This document shows positions 34,462-44,334 of a stretch of 64,000 nucleotides of DNA, piece by piece. This DNA is from Marinobacter fuscus (GTDB lineage: Bacteria > Pseudomonadota > Gammaproteobacteria > Pseudomonadales > Oleiphilaceae). The notes beneath the pieces are model-generated. The model saw nothing but the letters and a program-made list of their open reading frames with translations. It was not told the origin of the DNA and made no database searches. The DNA lies in assembly GCF_003007675.1 (NCBI RefSeq), contig NZ_PXNP01000004.1, positions 88,602 through 152,601 on the forward strand, written 5' to 3'. Each line of letters begins with the position of its first letter. The stretch's first letter is position 1. Both the position numbers and the translations under genes were made by a program.

Positions 34462-35493
34462 TTACGCCAGGCGCCAGTTAATGGTTTCGCCCGCTTTCAG
34501 GGGAACGATGGTGCCGCCCGCCAGGGGCAGGTGCTCTGGCATGGTCCAGGGCTCCCGCACCAGGGTGATGGTATCGGTGTTGCGGGGCAGTCCGTAGAAA
34601 TCGGCGCCGTTGAAGCTGGCGAAGGCTTCCAGTTTGTCCAGTACGCCCAGCTCTTCGAAGACATCGGCGTAAAGACCGATGGCACCGTAGGCCGAGTAGC
34701 AGCCCGCACAACCGCAGGCGGCTTCTTTCTTGTCGCGGGCGTGGGGGGCTGAGTCGGTGCCCAGGAAGAAGCGCTTGTCACCGCTGGCAACCGCATCCCG
34801 CAGGGCCTTCTGATGCAGGTTGCGCTTCAGGATCGGCAAACAGTAAAGGTGCGGGCGGATACCGCCCACCAGCATGTGGTTACGGTTGTACATCAGGTGC
34901 TGGGGTGTGAGGGTTGCCGCGAGATTGTCGCCTTTGTGCTGGCGGACAAAGTCGGCAGAATCGGCTGTGGTGATGTGCTCCAGCACGACTTTCAAGGCCG
35001 GGAAAGCGTCCAGAGTGGGTACCAGTACCCGCTCCAGGAACACTTTTTCCCGGTCGAAAATGTCGATGTCGGCGTCGGTCACTTCGCCGTGCACCAGCAG
35101 CAGCATGCCGCAATCGGCCATGGCCTCGAGCACCGGATAGATATTGCGAATGTCGGTAACACCAGAGGCGGAGTTGGTGGTGGCGCCAGCCGGGTAGAGT
35201 TTGGCCGCCACAACGCCCGCCGCTTTGGCGGTGCGGATCACGTCTGGCGTGGTGCCTTCGGTGAGGTAAAGTGTCATCAACGGGGTAAAGTGGTGATCAC
35301 CTGCGGCAGCTTCGATGCGCTGGCGGTAGCCATTGGCGGCGTCGGCATCGGTGACCGGTGGCACCAGATTGGGCATGATAATGGCACGGCCGAAGCTTGC
35401 TGCAGTGGCCGGTACCACGTCTTTGAGGATGTCGTCGTCACGTACGTGCAGGTGCCAGTCGTCCGGCCGGGTGATCACTAGTTGTCGGGTCAT
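34462..35493 (-). CDS. pyrC: Dihydroorotase
   Basis: 343 residues from the ATG at 35493, near the 348 of E. coli PyrC (class II). It closes carbamoyl-aspartate to dihydroorotate in pyrimidine synthesis. Zinc ligands are in [10 protein letters not shown] (about 12-21), the lysine carbamylated in this class in [12 protein letters not shown], then HGEVTD and the catalytic Asp in [15 protein letters not shown]. The open frame runs on upstream, but the chosen start ([16 protein letters not shown]) fits the family. It is the first gene of pyrC-rnt. Confidence 0.95.
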   Translation of the reverse strand: MTRQLVITRPDDWHLHVRDDDILKDVVPATAASFGRAIIMPNLVPPVTDADAANGYRQRIEAAAGDHHFTPLMTLYLTEGTTPDVIRTAKAAGVVAAKLYPAGATTNSASGVTDIRNIYPVLEAMADCGMLLLVHGEVTDADIDIFDREKVFLERVLVPTLDAFPALKVVLEHITTADSADFVRQHKGDNLAATLTPQHLMYNRNHMLVGGIRPHLYCLPILKRNLHQKALRDAVASGDKRFFLGTDSAPHARDKKEAACGCAGCYSAYGAIGLYADVFEELGVLDKLEAFASFNGADFYGLPRNTDTITLVREPWTMPEHLPLAGGTIVPLKAGETINWRLA

Positions 35494-35647
35494 GGGCAGA
35501 TATCCGCAAAGCAGCCAAAAAAGTGTGCGGAGTATAGCAGAAGAGGACCAGATGTTTTTGTCCCGGTGTTTGATTAAATCCTCAAGTTTCACCCACGCCC
35601 GCCGTTATCCTGTAAGTTACGGTGATTAAGGTTCCACGGGGCGTGTC

Positions 35648-36583
35648 ATGGCTCTACCCGAGCGGATGGATAGAACACGATGGTTTGCGGCGGCGCCGTC
35701 TCTGGCGGGCGGCCTGGTGTTGTCGTTGGCCGCAGCGGTGGTGAACGCAGAAAGCTATGGTGCGGGTATCGAAAACAGCCAGTGGTACCTGTCAGAGTCT
35801 GTATTCGAGTGTTCCCTAGTTCACCAGGTGCCAGGCTTTGGCCGCGCGGTGTTGCGCCACCGTGCCGGAGAGCAGTTGGGCTTCTTTCTTGAGTCTGATC
35901 TCCGGTTGATGCGGCCGGGGCGGGGCAGGCTGGTTATTGAGGCGCCCAGCTGGCGGCCCGGAGTCGACCCCAGTCCCGTGGGTTCTGTGCAGGTAAGTGC
36001 AGATAACCGGCCGGTGAATCTCGGGGCCCGGGAGGCGGCACTGATAGCCCAGGGATTGAACCGGGGCATGCAGCCAACGCTTACGCGCGCAGCGATTTAC
36101 GGCGATCGCCCGGTGCGGGTGAGCCTGTCCAACATCAACTTTGCCGGGCCCTGGAACAGATACCGGCAATGTGCGGCCAGCCTGCTGCCGGTGAATTTTG
36201 ACCAGATCCAGCGTTCCCGTATCCCTTTCGCCACCGGCAGTACCAGCCTCTCGCAGGCAGACAAGGCATTGCTGGACAACATTGTCACTTATGTGATGGC
36301 AGACTCCACGGTTGAGCGCATCCTCGTGGATGGCCATTCCGATCGTGTGGGCAGCCGGATAGATAACCGCGCGCTTTCGGAAGAGCGGGCCAATGCGGTG
36401 GCCGACTATCTTAGAGCTCAAGGGGTGGACGACAACCTGCTGATTGTGAGAGCCCACGGCGACCAGTACCCGGTCTCCCGCCGAAACGCCGATAACCGCA
36501 GGGTGACCATCAGGCTTCAGCGCCAGGGCGATCGCCCGGAGTTGCTCCAGGCCAATAGTATGGGTGGCGACGCCAATGGCTGA
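35648..36583 (+). CDS. motY: Flagellar sodium-motor protein MotY
   Basis: 311 residues. A signal peptide ends near VVNAES, so the mature protein is periplasmic. The N-terminal domain (about 40-180; SQWYLSESVFECSLVHQVPG) is the MotY-specific part that contacts the basal body. The C-terminal domain (about 190-295) is OmpA-like with VDGHSDRVGSRIDNRALSEE and NRRVTIRLQ for peptidoglycan binding. MotY anchors the stator of polar flagella, as in Vibrio and Pseudomonas. The place next to pyrC and rnt is the same in Pseudomonas aeruginosa. ATGs at 35648 and 35666 are both possible. Confidence 0.9.
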   Translation: MALPERMDRTRWFAAAPSLAGGLVLSLAAAVVNAESYGAGIENSQWYLSESVFECSLVHQVPGFGRAVLRHRAGEQLGFFLESDLRLMRPGRGRLVIEAPSWRPGVDPSPVGSVQVSADNRPVNLGAREAALIAQGLNRGMQPTLTRAAIYGDRPVRVSLSNINFAGPWNRYRQCAASLLPVNFDQIQRSRIPFATGSTSLSQADKALLDNIVTYVMADSTVERILVDGHSDRVGSRIDNRALSEERANAVADYLRAQGVDDNLLIVRAHGDQYPVSRRNADNRRVTIRLQRQGDRPELLQANSMGGDANG

Positions 36584-36661
36584 GCCTGGGGAGCTGTGCG
36601 GTAGAAAGGCGCAGACCCCTGGTATTCAGGCAGGTTTGTTCCTTCGAAAAGATCGGTTTCT

Positions 36662-37588
36662 TCAGTAGACCGCGTTCAGCACTTCCAGATGGGCCGTCAC
36701 GCCTTCCGCCAGAGCTTTCAGGTGGTATCCCCCTTCCAGCGTTGAAACAATCCGGTCGTTGGCGTAATCGTGGGCGACGCTCACCAGCATTTCGGTCAGC
36801 CAGCGATAATCTTCGGTTTCCAGGTTCAGTTCTGCCATCGGATCCAACCGGTGGCCGTCAAACCCTGCGGATATCAGCACAAGCTGTGGCCGAAAATTTT
36901 GCAGTTTCTTGAGCCAGGCGGCTTCGACCGCCTTGCGGTAGTCGGCGGCAGAGCAGTTGGCCGCAATGGGCGCATTGATAATGTTGTCAGCCTGCTGATG
37001 AACGTGGCTGTGCGGGTACAGCGGGTGCTGAAAACTTGAGCACATCAGAATGCGTTCGTCGCCGCTGACAATGTCGACCGTGCCATTGCCCTGGTGCACG
37101 TCAAAATCAATGATCGCCACCCGTTCCAGATGGTGGAAGGTCAATGCCCGAAGGGCAGCCAGAGCGATGTTGTTGTAGAAGCAGAAGCCCATGGACTTGG
37201 TTCTTTCGGCGTGGTGCCCCGGCGGCCGGGCACACACGAAGGCATTGGTTACCTGGCTGCTCATCACCATGTCGACGGCCTGCACGTTCCCGCCAGCGGC
37301 AAGCCGGGCGGCTCTCAGGGTATCGGGCATCATGGCGGTGTCCGGGTCTGTGAACACGCGGCCTCGGGTGGGTTGCATCAGATCCAGTTGGTGAAGATAG
37401 GATTCCGGATGCACCGTCAGCAGCTGGTCACGGGTAATTTCCTCCGGGCGAACCCAGTCCAGTTCCTGCTGCAGATTGGTGTCGGCAAGGTAGGCGAGAA
37501 TGCTCGACAGGCGCTCAGGGCTCTCCGGATGTTCCGGGCCCATATTGTGCTTCATGCAGTCGTCATGGGAGAAAAATGCCGTGGTCAT
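36662..37588 (-). CDS. Histone-deacetylase-family protein
   Basis: 308 residues of the class II-type HDAC/acetoin-utilisation fold. The active-site pieces are present: RPPGHHAERTKSMGFCFYNN (about 121-140), IIDFDVHQGNGT with zinc-binding Asp and His, the second Asp in ISAGFDGHRLDP, and LEGGYHLKAL near the end. It may remove acyl groups from protein lysines, polyamines or other amines. It is divergent from a PatZ-type lysine acetyltransferase with 193 bases between start codons, which supports a role in reversible protein acetylation, although this is inferred. Confidence 0.9.
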   Translation of the reverse strand: MTTAFFSHDDCMKHNMGPEHPESPERLSSILAYLADTNLQQELDWVRPEEITRDQLLTVHPESYLHQLDLMQPTRGRVFTDPDTAMMPDTLRAARLAAGGNVQAVDMVMSSQVTNAFVCARPPGHHAERTKSMGFCFYNNIALAALRALTFHHLERVAIIDFDVHQGNGTVDIVSGDERILMCSSFQHPLYPHSHVHQQADNIINAPIAANCSAADYRKAVEAAWLKKLQNFRPQLVLISAGFDGHRLDPMAELNLETEDYRWLTEMLVSVAHDYANDRIVSTLEGGYHLKALAEGVTAHLEVLNAVY

Positions 37589-37781
37589 GGAAAGTGCCTG
37601 AACCTGAGTATCCTTATTATTTTTCCCATGTTATCAGGGAAAGCCGAAGTCTGTCGTATTTCTTTGGTCTAATAACCGCTTAGTCGATTTACATCATGAA
37701 ATCGCAACCTAAGATAAGGTATACACTAATAAGCACTTTGTTTCTTTTACCCTTATCACCGCGACTGCTGGGAGTGCCACG

Positions 37782-40529
37782 TTGAGTACCCGCTATCTGG
37801 AAAGTCTTTTTAACCCCGAATCCATCGTTGTCATCGGTGCATCCGAGCGCGGTGACAGCCTCGGGGGCATGGTGCTTCGAAACCTGCTCGGCGGCGGTTA
37901 TCCCGGGCGTCTGGAAGTGGTAAACCGGAGTGACTACGAAAACGTTCACGGGGTGCCCTGTGTACGCCAGGTTTCCAACCTGGATTTCAGCCCGGATCTG
38001 GCGATTATCTGTACGCCGCCGGAGACGGTGCCAAAAATGATACGCCGCCTGGGTGAGCAGGGCGTTCGCACCGCGATCGTGATGACCGGCGGTATGTCCC
38101 GTACCCACAGTAAAACCGGGCAACCCCTGATGTACTCGGTGCGTGATGCCGCGCGGGAAACCGGTATTCGGGTACTGGGGCCAAACACCATTGGATTGAT
38201 GGTGCCTGCGCGGCACCTGAACGCAACCTATGCCCACATGGGTGCGATTCCGGGCCGTGTGGCGTTTGTTGGCCAGTCCGGCACTATTGCCAGTTCGGTG
38301 CTGGACTGGGCGTTTGCCCGGGGGGTGGGTTTCTCTTACTTCCTGACCCTTGGCGACGGTATGGATATCGATCACGACGACCTGATCGACTATCTGGCCC
38401 AGGACACTCAAACCCGGGCCATCCTGTTGCACATTGAGAACATCCCCAACCCCGGCCGCTTTATGTCGGCAGTGCGGGTGGCCTCCCGCACCAAGCCGGT
38501 GATTGCGGTCAAATCCGGCCGGGTGCCGGATTCCGAGTGGTTCACTCACCAACTGCCCGCGGGTATCAAGCGCAGCGATCCGGTCTACGACGCCATGCTC
38601 CAGCGCGCCGGTGTGCTGCGGGTGGATGGTCTGGGGCAGATGTTTGATGCGCTGGAAACCCTTACCCGTATGCGCCCGCTACGGCGGGAATCCCTGGCCA
38701 TCATGGCGAACGGAGTGGGCCCGGGAGTGCTGGCGGTGGATCGCCTGGCGTTTCTGGGTGGAGAGCTGGCCGAGCTGTCTGAGACATCGGTTGAGAGCCT
38801 GGCGGAACTGCTGCCACCTTACTGGACCCGTAAAAACCCCATCGACCTGAACTACGACGCCACCCCGGAACTTTATGCCAAGGCTATCAAGATTCTGGCC
38901 AAAGACCCGAATGTGGCCAACGTACTGGTGATGTACGCCCCGACCCTGCTTGAAGACAGTTTGCAAATTGCCGATGCCGTGGTGCAGGCCTCGAAAGGTA
39001 CCCGCCTGAACATCTTTACCTGCTGGCTGGGCCAGAGCACGGTGATGGATTCCCGGGAAGAGTTTTATCGGGCCGGATTACCGTCGTTCTTCAACCCGGA
39101 GAAGGCAGTAACGGCGTTTATGCAGCACGTTCGCCACCAGCGCATTCAGCGGCTTCTGACCGAAACACCGGAATCCTTTACCGACCATTTCACCGACGCC
39201 GCCAACACCCGCAAGCTGGTGAAGCGGGCATTGAAAGATGGCCGGCGGCATCTGTCCAACCGAGAAGCACGGCGGGTGATCCGTGACTATGGCATCAGCA
39301 CCATCGAAACCGGCTATTGTGACGATGTAGAAGAAGTGCTGGGTATTTTTGCCATCGAGCGCCGTCCGATTGATGTCACCGTTATTCATGAGCAGGTGTG
39401 TCATCCGTTTCTGGATCTGAGCCCCACCCAACTGCGCTACAAAGGCACGGTTAAAAAACTCAACAGCGAGCAGGCGATTATCGACAGCTGCCGTTTTCTG
39501 ATGGATGAGTACCGGGAGCATTTCCCGAACAGTGGCTTCCTGGGGTTTGCGGTGCAGCGTTCCTATCAGCATGTGGGGGGCATTGAATTCAGTGTCGGGA
39601 TTACCCGGGATGAGGTGTTCGGGCCGTTGGTGGTGTGCGGTGCGGCGGGTGCCCAGATCAATATCATGACCGACCGCCAGATTGCGCTGCCGCCGCTGAA
39701 TATGGTGCTGGCCCGCGAGCTGTTGCGACGCACCTACATGTACAAGTTATTGAAAGAGCACAGCTTAAAGCCGGAGGAGGATATCCGGGCGGTGTCAGAA
39801 ACCCTGGTGACTCTGTCCCAGATTGTGATCGATATTCCAGAGATCAAGGGGCTGGAGATATCGCCGTTGCTGTTTAACGAGCAGGGCGCGGTGGCGGTGA
39901 ACATCGCTATTGATCTGGACGACAGCCCGATCAAGCCGGTGATTCAGCCTTACCCGCGGGAGCTGGAAGAATGGCTGGTGCTGCCCAAGTCGGGCCGCCG
40001 GGTGATTATCCGGCCGGTGCTGGCTCAGGATGAACCGGCACACCGGCTGTTCCATGAACACCAGTCTCCGGAATCCATTCGCTACCGGTTCTTCCAGTAT
40101 CGCAAGCATTTCTCCCGGGAAGACGTGGCCCAGATGGTGCAGATCGACTACGACCGGGAAATGGTCTTCATTGCCAATGCGCCCCGCGAGGATGGCGAGG
40201 GGGAGGAAACTCTGGGCACGGTGCGTACCTGGACAGATGCGGACAACCTGCGCTGTGAATTTGCGGTGATGGTGGACGACCGCATGAAGGGCGAGGGGCT
40301 GGGTGTGGCGCTGATGCAAAAAATGATCGACTACTGTGAAGCCCGCGGCACCATGGAAATGATCGGCAATGTGCTGCCAGACAACCGGCCGATGTTACAA
40401 CTGGCTGAGCATCTGGGTTTTGAGATCAAATACAACCCGGAAGAGGAAGTGATGGATTTGCGGCTGAAGCTGAACGAGCCGCAGAAGGACTGGCAGAAAG
40501 AGCGTTTGGGGAAAGGGGGGCATTTGTAA
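37782..40529 (+). CDS. PatZ-type GNAT/acyl-CoA-synthetase-like lysine acetyltransferase
   Basis: 915 residues. It starts at a TTG (37782) with GGGAG 7 bases upstream. A CoA-binding Rossmann domain (1-130, VVIGASERGDSLGGMVLRNL) is followed by succinyl-CoA-ligase-like domains (about 150-470) and an ATP-grasp domain (about 490-710). A C-terminal GNAT acetyltransferase follows (about 745-900; RVIIRPVLAQDEPAHR, VDDRMKGEGLGVALMQKMID). This is the order in E. coli PatZ (Pka, YfiQ), which acetylates and inactivates acetyl-CoA synthetase. An ADP-forming acyl-CoA synthetase activity cannot be excluded. It is transcribed alone, divergent from the HDAC-family gene. A 7-bp GGGGGGC/GCCCCCC stem overlaps the stop codon (40515-40537), without a T-run. 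Confidence 0.87.
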   Translation: MSTRYLESLFNPESIVVIGASERGDSLGGMVLRNLLGGGYPGRLEVVNRSDYENVHGVPCVRQVSNLDFSPDLAIICTPPETVPKMIRRLGEQGVRTAIVMTGGMSRTHSKTGQPLMYSVRDAARETGIRVLGPNTIGLMVPARHLNATYAHMGAIPGRVAFVGQSGTIASSVLDWAFARGVGFSYFLTLGDGMDIDHDDLIDYLAQDTQTRAILLHIENIPNPGRFMSAVRVASRTKPVIAVKSGRVPDSEWFTHQLPAGIKRSDPVYDAMLQRAGVLRVDGLGQMFDALETLTRMRPLRRESLAIMANGVGPGVLAVDRLAFLGGELAELSETSVESLAELLPPYWTRKNPIDLNYDATPELYAKAIKILAKDPNVANVLVMYAPTLLEDSLQIADAVVQASKGTRLNIFTCWLGQSTVMDSREEFYRAGLPSFFNPEKAVTAFMQHVRHQRIQRLLTETPESFTDHFTDAANTRKLVKRALKDGRRHLSNREARRVIRDYGISTIETGYCDDVEEVLGIFAIERRPIDVTVIHEQVCHPFLDLSPTQLRYKGTVKKLNSEQAIIDSCRFLMDEYREHFPNSGFLGFAVQRSYQHVGGIEFSVGITRDEVFGPLVVCGAAGAQINIMTDRQIALPPLNMVLARELLRRTYMYKLLKEHSLKPEEDIRAVSETLVTLSQIVIDIPEIKGLEISPLLFNEQGAVAVNIAIDLDDSPIKPVIQPYPRELEEWLVLPKSGRRVIIRPVLAQDEPAHRLFHEHQSPESIRYRFFQYRKHFSREDVAQMVQIDYDREMVFIANAPREDGEGEETLGTVRTWTDADNLRCEFAVMVDDRMKGEGLGVALMQKMIDYCEARGTMEMIGNVLPDNRPMLQLAEHLGFEIKYNPEEEVMDLRLKLNEPQKDWQKERLGKGGHL

Positions 40530-40555
40530 CGCCCCCCTGACGGCGCTGGCCGGAG

Positions 40556-41485
40556 TTAGTCTTCTTCCACAATGGCGGAACGATCCTCTCCGCCCAGCGC
40601 CTCAAGCAGGCCCGGGATCAGCCGGGACAGCTCCAGGGTCATGATGGTAAAGGCGGCGTCGAACTTTGCCATGGCATCGTCGGCATCCACATCGTCCAGT
40701 TGTTCCTGCAGGGTTTCACCAAACTTGAGGCGCCGGATGCCAAGTTCTTCGTCCAGCACAAAGGACACGTTGTCGTCCCAGGTCAGCGCCAGTTTGGTTA
40801 CCTGCATACCCGCTTCCAGGTGATTGCGGATTTCGTCGGCTTTCAAGTCCAGCCCCTTGCAGCGAACCACTCCGCCATCTTCGGACGGGTCTTTCAGTTC
40901 GCATTCGTTACCCAGCGAGACCGTGGCCGGGAGGTCGACGGTTTCGTTCAGCCAGCCGGTAAAGGTGAACGCTGGCGCCTGTTCCACCACGGGCGGGCGA
41001 ACCGGCAAGGAGCCGAGCGCTTTCCGCAGGGTAGAGGCGAGATCTTCCGCCTGCTTGGCAGAACCGGCGTCGACCACCAATACACCATCCTGTGGCGCAA
41101 GGTAGGCAAAGCAGCGGCGGTTGCGGGAAAAGGCCTTGGGCAACATTTCCAACATGATTTGTTCTTTCAGTTCGTCCTTTTCTTTACGGCGGACTTTCCG
41201 GCCCTGTTCGATTTCTATGGCTTCTGCGCGCTCTTCCACGGCTTCTTTCACTACTGGCCCGGGCAGGATTTTCTCTTCTTTGCGCAGCGCAATCAGGTGA
41301 TAGCCGTTGGCGCTGTGCACCAACTGATCGCTGTGCTTGCCAAGGGCCGGTACCCAGCCCTGGCGGCTGGTTTCTTGTGGTCCACACGGTTTGAAAGCCT
41401 CGGCCTGCAGCTTTTCTTCGAGGGCTTCGGCAGAAATATCGAACGGCTTGGTAAATCGGAAAACACGGGCGTTACGAAACCACAT
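40556..41485 (-). CDS. rdgC: Recombination-associated protein RdgC
   Basis: 309 residues, the family length. It begins MWFRNARVFRFTKPFDISAE, the typical RdgC opening, and has QGWVPALGKHSDQLVH and KPDAGVLVVDAGSAKQAEDL-like parts in order (here PQDGVLVVDAGSAKQAEDL). RdgC forms a ring-shaped dimer on double-stranded DNA and limits RecA access. It is transcribed leftward, separated from the upstream DUF2788 gene by a hairpin, so probably from its own promoter. Confidence 0.93.
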   Translation of the reverse strand: MWFRNARVFRFTKPFDISAEALEEKLQAEAFKPCGPQETSRQGWVPALGKHSDQLVHSANGYHLIALRKEEKILPGPVVKEAVEERAEAIEIEQGRKVRRKEKDELKEQIMLEMLPKAFSRNRRCFAYLAPQDGVLVVDAGSAKQAEDLASTLRKALGSLPVRPPVVEQAPAFTFTGWLNETVDLPATVSLGNECELKDPSEDGGVVRCKGLDLKADEIRNHLEAGMQVTKLALTWDDNVSFVLDEELGIRRLKFGETLQEQLDDVDADDAMAKFDAAFTIMTLELSRLIPGLLEALGGEDRSAIVEED

Positions 41486-41538
41486 AGCGGAATCCTTGCG
41501 TCAGGTCTGGGCTTGTCGGAGAAAAAGGAGGGGGATAA

Positions 41539-41561
41539 TACGGCTACCGGCAGTAGCCGTA
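41539..41561 (-). terminator. Hairpin between the DUF2788 gene and rdgC
   Basis: TACGGCTAC-CGGCA-GTAGCCGTA is a perfect 9-bp stem with a 5-base loop in the 93-base gap. On the minus strand it is followed by TTATCCCCC, a poor T-run, so termination after the DUF2788 gene is possible but not certain. Confidence 0.4.
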
Positions 41562-41578
41562 AAGTGACGGCGGGCTGG

Positions 41579-41779
41579 TCAGATCTGCATAACTTCGACC
41601 AGAACGGTCTTGATAAGAAAGCCAACCACACCGGCACCGAGCACGGTAAACAGAGCCATGGTTCCGAACTTTCCGGCCTGGGATTTCTTGGCCAGATCCC
41701 ACACGATAAAACCCATCCAGCCAATAAGGCCCGTCAGAAACACCAACATGGCGATCTGGGAAAAGACTGCTTCGTTCAT
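41579..41779 (-). CDS. DUF2788 small membrane protein
   Basis: 66 residues with two membrane spans (IAMLVFLTGLIGWMGFIVWD, about 9-28, and FGTMALFTVLGAGVVGFLIK, about 38-57) joined by a basic loop (LAKKSQAGK). The build and the LAKKS-AGKFGT loop match the DUF2788 family of small inner-membrane proteins, whose function is unknown. It is the last gene of the leftward mtaD-ubiG-mupP-yciK-grx-yaaA group, 59 bases after yaaA. Confidence 0.82.
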   Translation of the reverse strand: MNEAVFSQIAMLVFLTGLIGWMGFIVWDLAKKSQAGKFGTMALFTVLGAGVVGFLIKTVLVEVMQI

Positions 41780-41838
41780 TCTTGCTCCTGTAACGGGTGA
41801 ATGTATGCCTGCCCGGGGGCAGGGCCTTGCGAGTCGGG

Positions 41839-42609
41839 TTATGCCTCGTCCCTCAGGAAAACCCAGTTATTCTGGTCGGATTGCTCGCCACTGAAGTAGT
41901 AGCCATCGAGATCAAAGCCTTTGAGATCCTCGGCCTGGGTAATGCGGTTCTGAATCGCATAGCGGCACATCAGTCCCCGGGCCTTTTTGGCGTAGAAACT
42001 GATCATTTTGTATTGGCCGTTTTTCCAGTCTTTGAACTGGGGCGTGATCAGCCGGGCATCCAGGTTTTTTTTCTGAACGCTTTTGAAATACTCGTTAGAG
42101 GCCAGGTTAACCAGCACCTTGTCATCGTTAGCCAGCAATGTATTCAGGGTATCGGTAATCTGGCTTCCCCAGAAGGCGTAAAGGTCCTTACCCCGGGTGT
42201 TCTGGAACTTCGTGCCCATTTCCAGGCGGTAAGGTTGCATCAAATCCAGCGGTTTGAGCAGGCCATACAGCCCGGACAGAATACGCAAATGCGTTTGTGC
42301 GAAGCTGAAATCGTCTTCGCTAAAGCTTTGCGCATCCAGACCGGTGTAAACATCACCCTTGAACGCCAGAACCGCTTGCCGTGCGTTGTCTTGGGTGAAA
42401 GGCGTTTGCCAGCTTTGGAACCGCTCAGCGTTGAGTTGTCCGAGCTTGTCGCTGATGCTCATCAGATCGCTGATCTGGTGCGGTTCCAGTTCCTTGAGCT
42501 GGTCGATCAGTTCGCAGGCCTGGTCCAGGAAGTCCGGCTGGGTATGGGTTTGTGTCGCCAGCGGGCTCTCGTAATCCAGAGTCTTGGCAGGAGAGATGAT
42601 CATCAGCAT
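41839..42609 (-). CDS. yaaA: Peroxide stress protein YaaA
   Basis: 256 residues, close to E. coli YaaA (258). It begins [17 protein letters not shown] and has [38 protein letters not shown] and [17 protein letters not shown], all family signatures. YaaA lowers free intracellular iron during hydrogen peroxide stress and binds DNA. Its gene lies 12 bases after the glutaredoxin-like gene, in the same leftward operon. Confidence 0.93.
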   Translation of the reverse strand: MLMIISPAKTLDYESPLATQTHTQPDFLDQACELIDQLKELEPHQISDLMSISDKLGQLNAERFQSWQTPFTQDNARQAVLAFKGDVYTGLDAQSFSEDDFSFAQTHLRILSGLYGLLKPLDLMQPYRLEMGTKFQNTRGKDLYAFWGSQITDTLNTLLANDDKVLVNLASNEYFKSVQKKNLDARLITPQFKDWKNGQYKMISFYAKKARGLMCRYAIQNRITQAEDLKGFDLDGYYFSGEQSDQNNWVFLRDEA

Positions 42610-42621
42610 GTCACAAGATCC

Positions 42622-42855
42622 TCATTGCAGAAACGTCAGTAGCTGATCGCGGTTAAACGGCCAGTCCAGTTCAGCACCGGTGTCGTTGCGCCGTAACACC
42701 GGAATCCGCGTGCCGTAACGCTCAACCAGGGCTTCCGACTGGGCAATGTCCACCACATCCACCGGAATGGGTTTTGGCATGGGTGTGTTTACCAGCAGGG
42801 CTTCCGCCAGTTCGCACAGATGGCACTGGGAGGTTGTGTAGAAATAAAGATCCAT
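42622..42855 (-). CDS. Glutaredoxin-like thiol protein
   Basis: 77 residues with a thioredoxin-fold start (MDLYFYTTSQCHLCELAEAL) whose CxxC is CHLC at about 11-14, followed by VDVVDIAQSEALVERYGTRI and the cis-Pro segment IPVLRR. It is the short, DUF836-type glutaredoxin-like form. A role in thiol-disulfide exchange is likely; the substrate is unknown. Its ATG shares one base with the stop of yciK, so the two are translationally coupled. Confidence 0.85.
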   Translation of the reverse strand: MDLYFYTTSQCHLCELAEALLVNTPMPKPIPVDVVDIAQSEALVERYGTRIPVLRRNDTGAELDWPFNRDQLLTFLQ

Positions 42856-43607
42856 TATTTTTGGGGTTGCGCGTCGATCTGCTGGCCGTTTACGCCTTTG
42901 CTGTCTTTGCCCATCAGGTACAGGTATACGGGCATCAGCTCTTCCGGATTCGGGTTCTTCTTGGGGTCTTCCGCCGGGTAGGCCAGTACCCGCATGCCAG
43001 TGCGGGTTGCGCCCGGGTTGAGGCTGTTTACCCGGATGTTATGGCGTTCATCGTCCAGTTCATCAGCCAGCAATTGCGCCAGTCCCTCAACGGCAAACTT
43101 TGAAACCGCATAGGCACCCCAGTAGGCGCGGGCCTGACGACCGACGCCGGAAGAGGTGAAAATCATCGAGGCGTCGTCAGATTTACGCAGCAGGGGAATC
43201 ATCGCCCGATTAAGCAGGAAGGGGGCGGTGGCATTCACGTGCATCACCTTGTTCCAGGTTTCCGGGTCGTAGAGCTCTACAGGGCTGCGGGAACCCAGAA
43301 TGCCAGCGTTATGCAGCAGCCCATCCAGACGACCGAAGTTGTCTTCCAGCGTCATGGCCAGTTCTTCGTAGTCTTTGACCGCAGCGCCCTCGAAGTTCAT
43401 GGGCACGATGGCCGGTTGTGGATGGCCAGCCGCCTCAATCTCGTCATAAACCTCTTCAAGGTGCGACACCGTGCGGCCAACCAGGATGACGGTGGCGCCG
43501 TGGGCAGCGTAAGCTTTTGCGGCGGCGCGGCCAATGCCACTGCCAGCGCCGGTTACCATGACAATGCGGTCTTTCAGAAGATCGGCGGGTGCCTGGTAAT
43601 CTTGCAT
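42855..43607 (-). CDS. yciK: YciK-family short-chain dehydrogenase
   Basis: 250 residues, a classical SDR. The cofactor motif is TGAGSGIGRAAAKAYAAHGA (about 20-39), with HNAGILGSRSP, catalytic Ser in IFTSSGVGRQ, and YAVSK (about 162-166). The conserved PGATRTGMR segment follows. The substrate is unknown in the family. The place after ubiG and mupP is the same as in Pseudomonas. Confidence 0.9.
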   Translation of the reverse strand: MQDYQAPADLLKDRIVMVTGAGSGIGRAAAKAYAAHGATVILVGRTVSHLEEVYDEIEAAGHPQPAIVPMNFEGAAVKDYEELAMTLEDNFGRLDGLLHNAGILGSRSPVELYDPETWNKVMHVNATAPFLLNRAMIPLLRKSDDASMIFTSSGVGRQARAYWGAYAVSKFAVEGLAQLLADELDDERHNIRVNSLNPGATRTGMRVLAYPAEDPKKNPNPEELMPVYLYLMGKDSKGVNGQQIDAQPQK

Positions 43608-43668
43608 AACCTGTCTCCGTGTTCAGGTCGAGGCTGGCCACCAACGGCCAGCTGAAAGTAACGGGGCA

Positions 43669-44334
43669 CTATTGTAACAGCTTTGCCAGATCGCTGACGG
43701 TATCGGCAATGCGGTCTGCTTGCCATAGGTCAACCGTCTCTGGCTGCTCAATGTAGCCGTAACGAACGGCGATGGTGTGCATGCCTGCGTTGCGGCCTGC
43801 CTCGATGTCGCGCTCATGGTCACCTACATAAATACAGCGGGTTGGCTCGGCATCTATATGCGAACAGGCCAGTAGCAGCGATTCCGGGTGAGGCTTGCGC
43901 TCGGCAACATGGTCCGGGCAGATCAGGGCGGCACAGCGTGGCGCCAGGCCCAGGGCGGCAATCAGCGGCTCGGCAAAACGCAGCGGTTTGTTGGTGACAA
44001 TGCCCCAGGGAATTTGCCGTGCTTCCAGGCTGGCCAGAAGGCTGTCCATGCCGTTGAACAGAAGGGTTTCGACCGCTACTCCGGCTTCGTACAGGTCCAG
44101 GAATTCAGTGTGCCTTTCCAGATAGCCCGGCTCTTCCGGCTCCAGGCCAAAGCCGATTCTCACCATGGCCCGGGCACCGTTCGAGACTGACCTGCGTATC
44201 TGCTCCGGGGGCAGGGCAGATAATCCGTGCTGCTTGCGTAACTGATTCAGGCAACGGATGAAATCCGGGGCGGTATCGATCAGGGTGCCGTCGAGATCAA
44301 ACAGAACAGCGGATGGTGAAGATTTAGCGTTCAC
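43669..44334 (-). CDS. mupP: N-acetylmuramic acid 6-phosphate phosphatase MupP
   Basis: 221 residues, a HAD-superfamily phosphatase. The nucleophile motif is [15 protein letters not shown] (about 11-25). Motif II is in [15 protein letters not shown] and motif III/IV in [16 protein letters not shown]. The sequence alone would also fit phosphoglycolate phosphatase (Gph). The location between ubiG and yciK is that of Pseudomonas MupP, which acts in the peptidoglycan recycling route that bypasses MurA, so that name is preferred. Its start overlaps the end of ubiG by 11 bases. Confidence 0.8.
   Translation of the reverse strand: MNAKSSPSAVLFDLDGTLIDTAPDFIRCLNQLRKQHGLSALPPEQIRRSVSNGARAMVRIGFGLEPEEPGYLERHTEFLDLYEAGVAVETLLFNGMDSLLASLEARQIPWGIVTNKPLRFAEPLIAALGLAPRCAALICPDHVAERKPHPESLLLACSHIDAEPTRCIYVGDHERDIEAGRNAGMHTIAVRYGYIEQPETVDLWQADRIADTVSDLAKLLQ

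Noticed and set aside
40515..40537. GGGGGGC/GCCCCCC stem at the end of the PatZ-type gene
   Set aside because: It overlaps the stop codon and has no T-run, so it is not supported as a terminator beyond a note.
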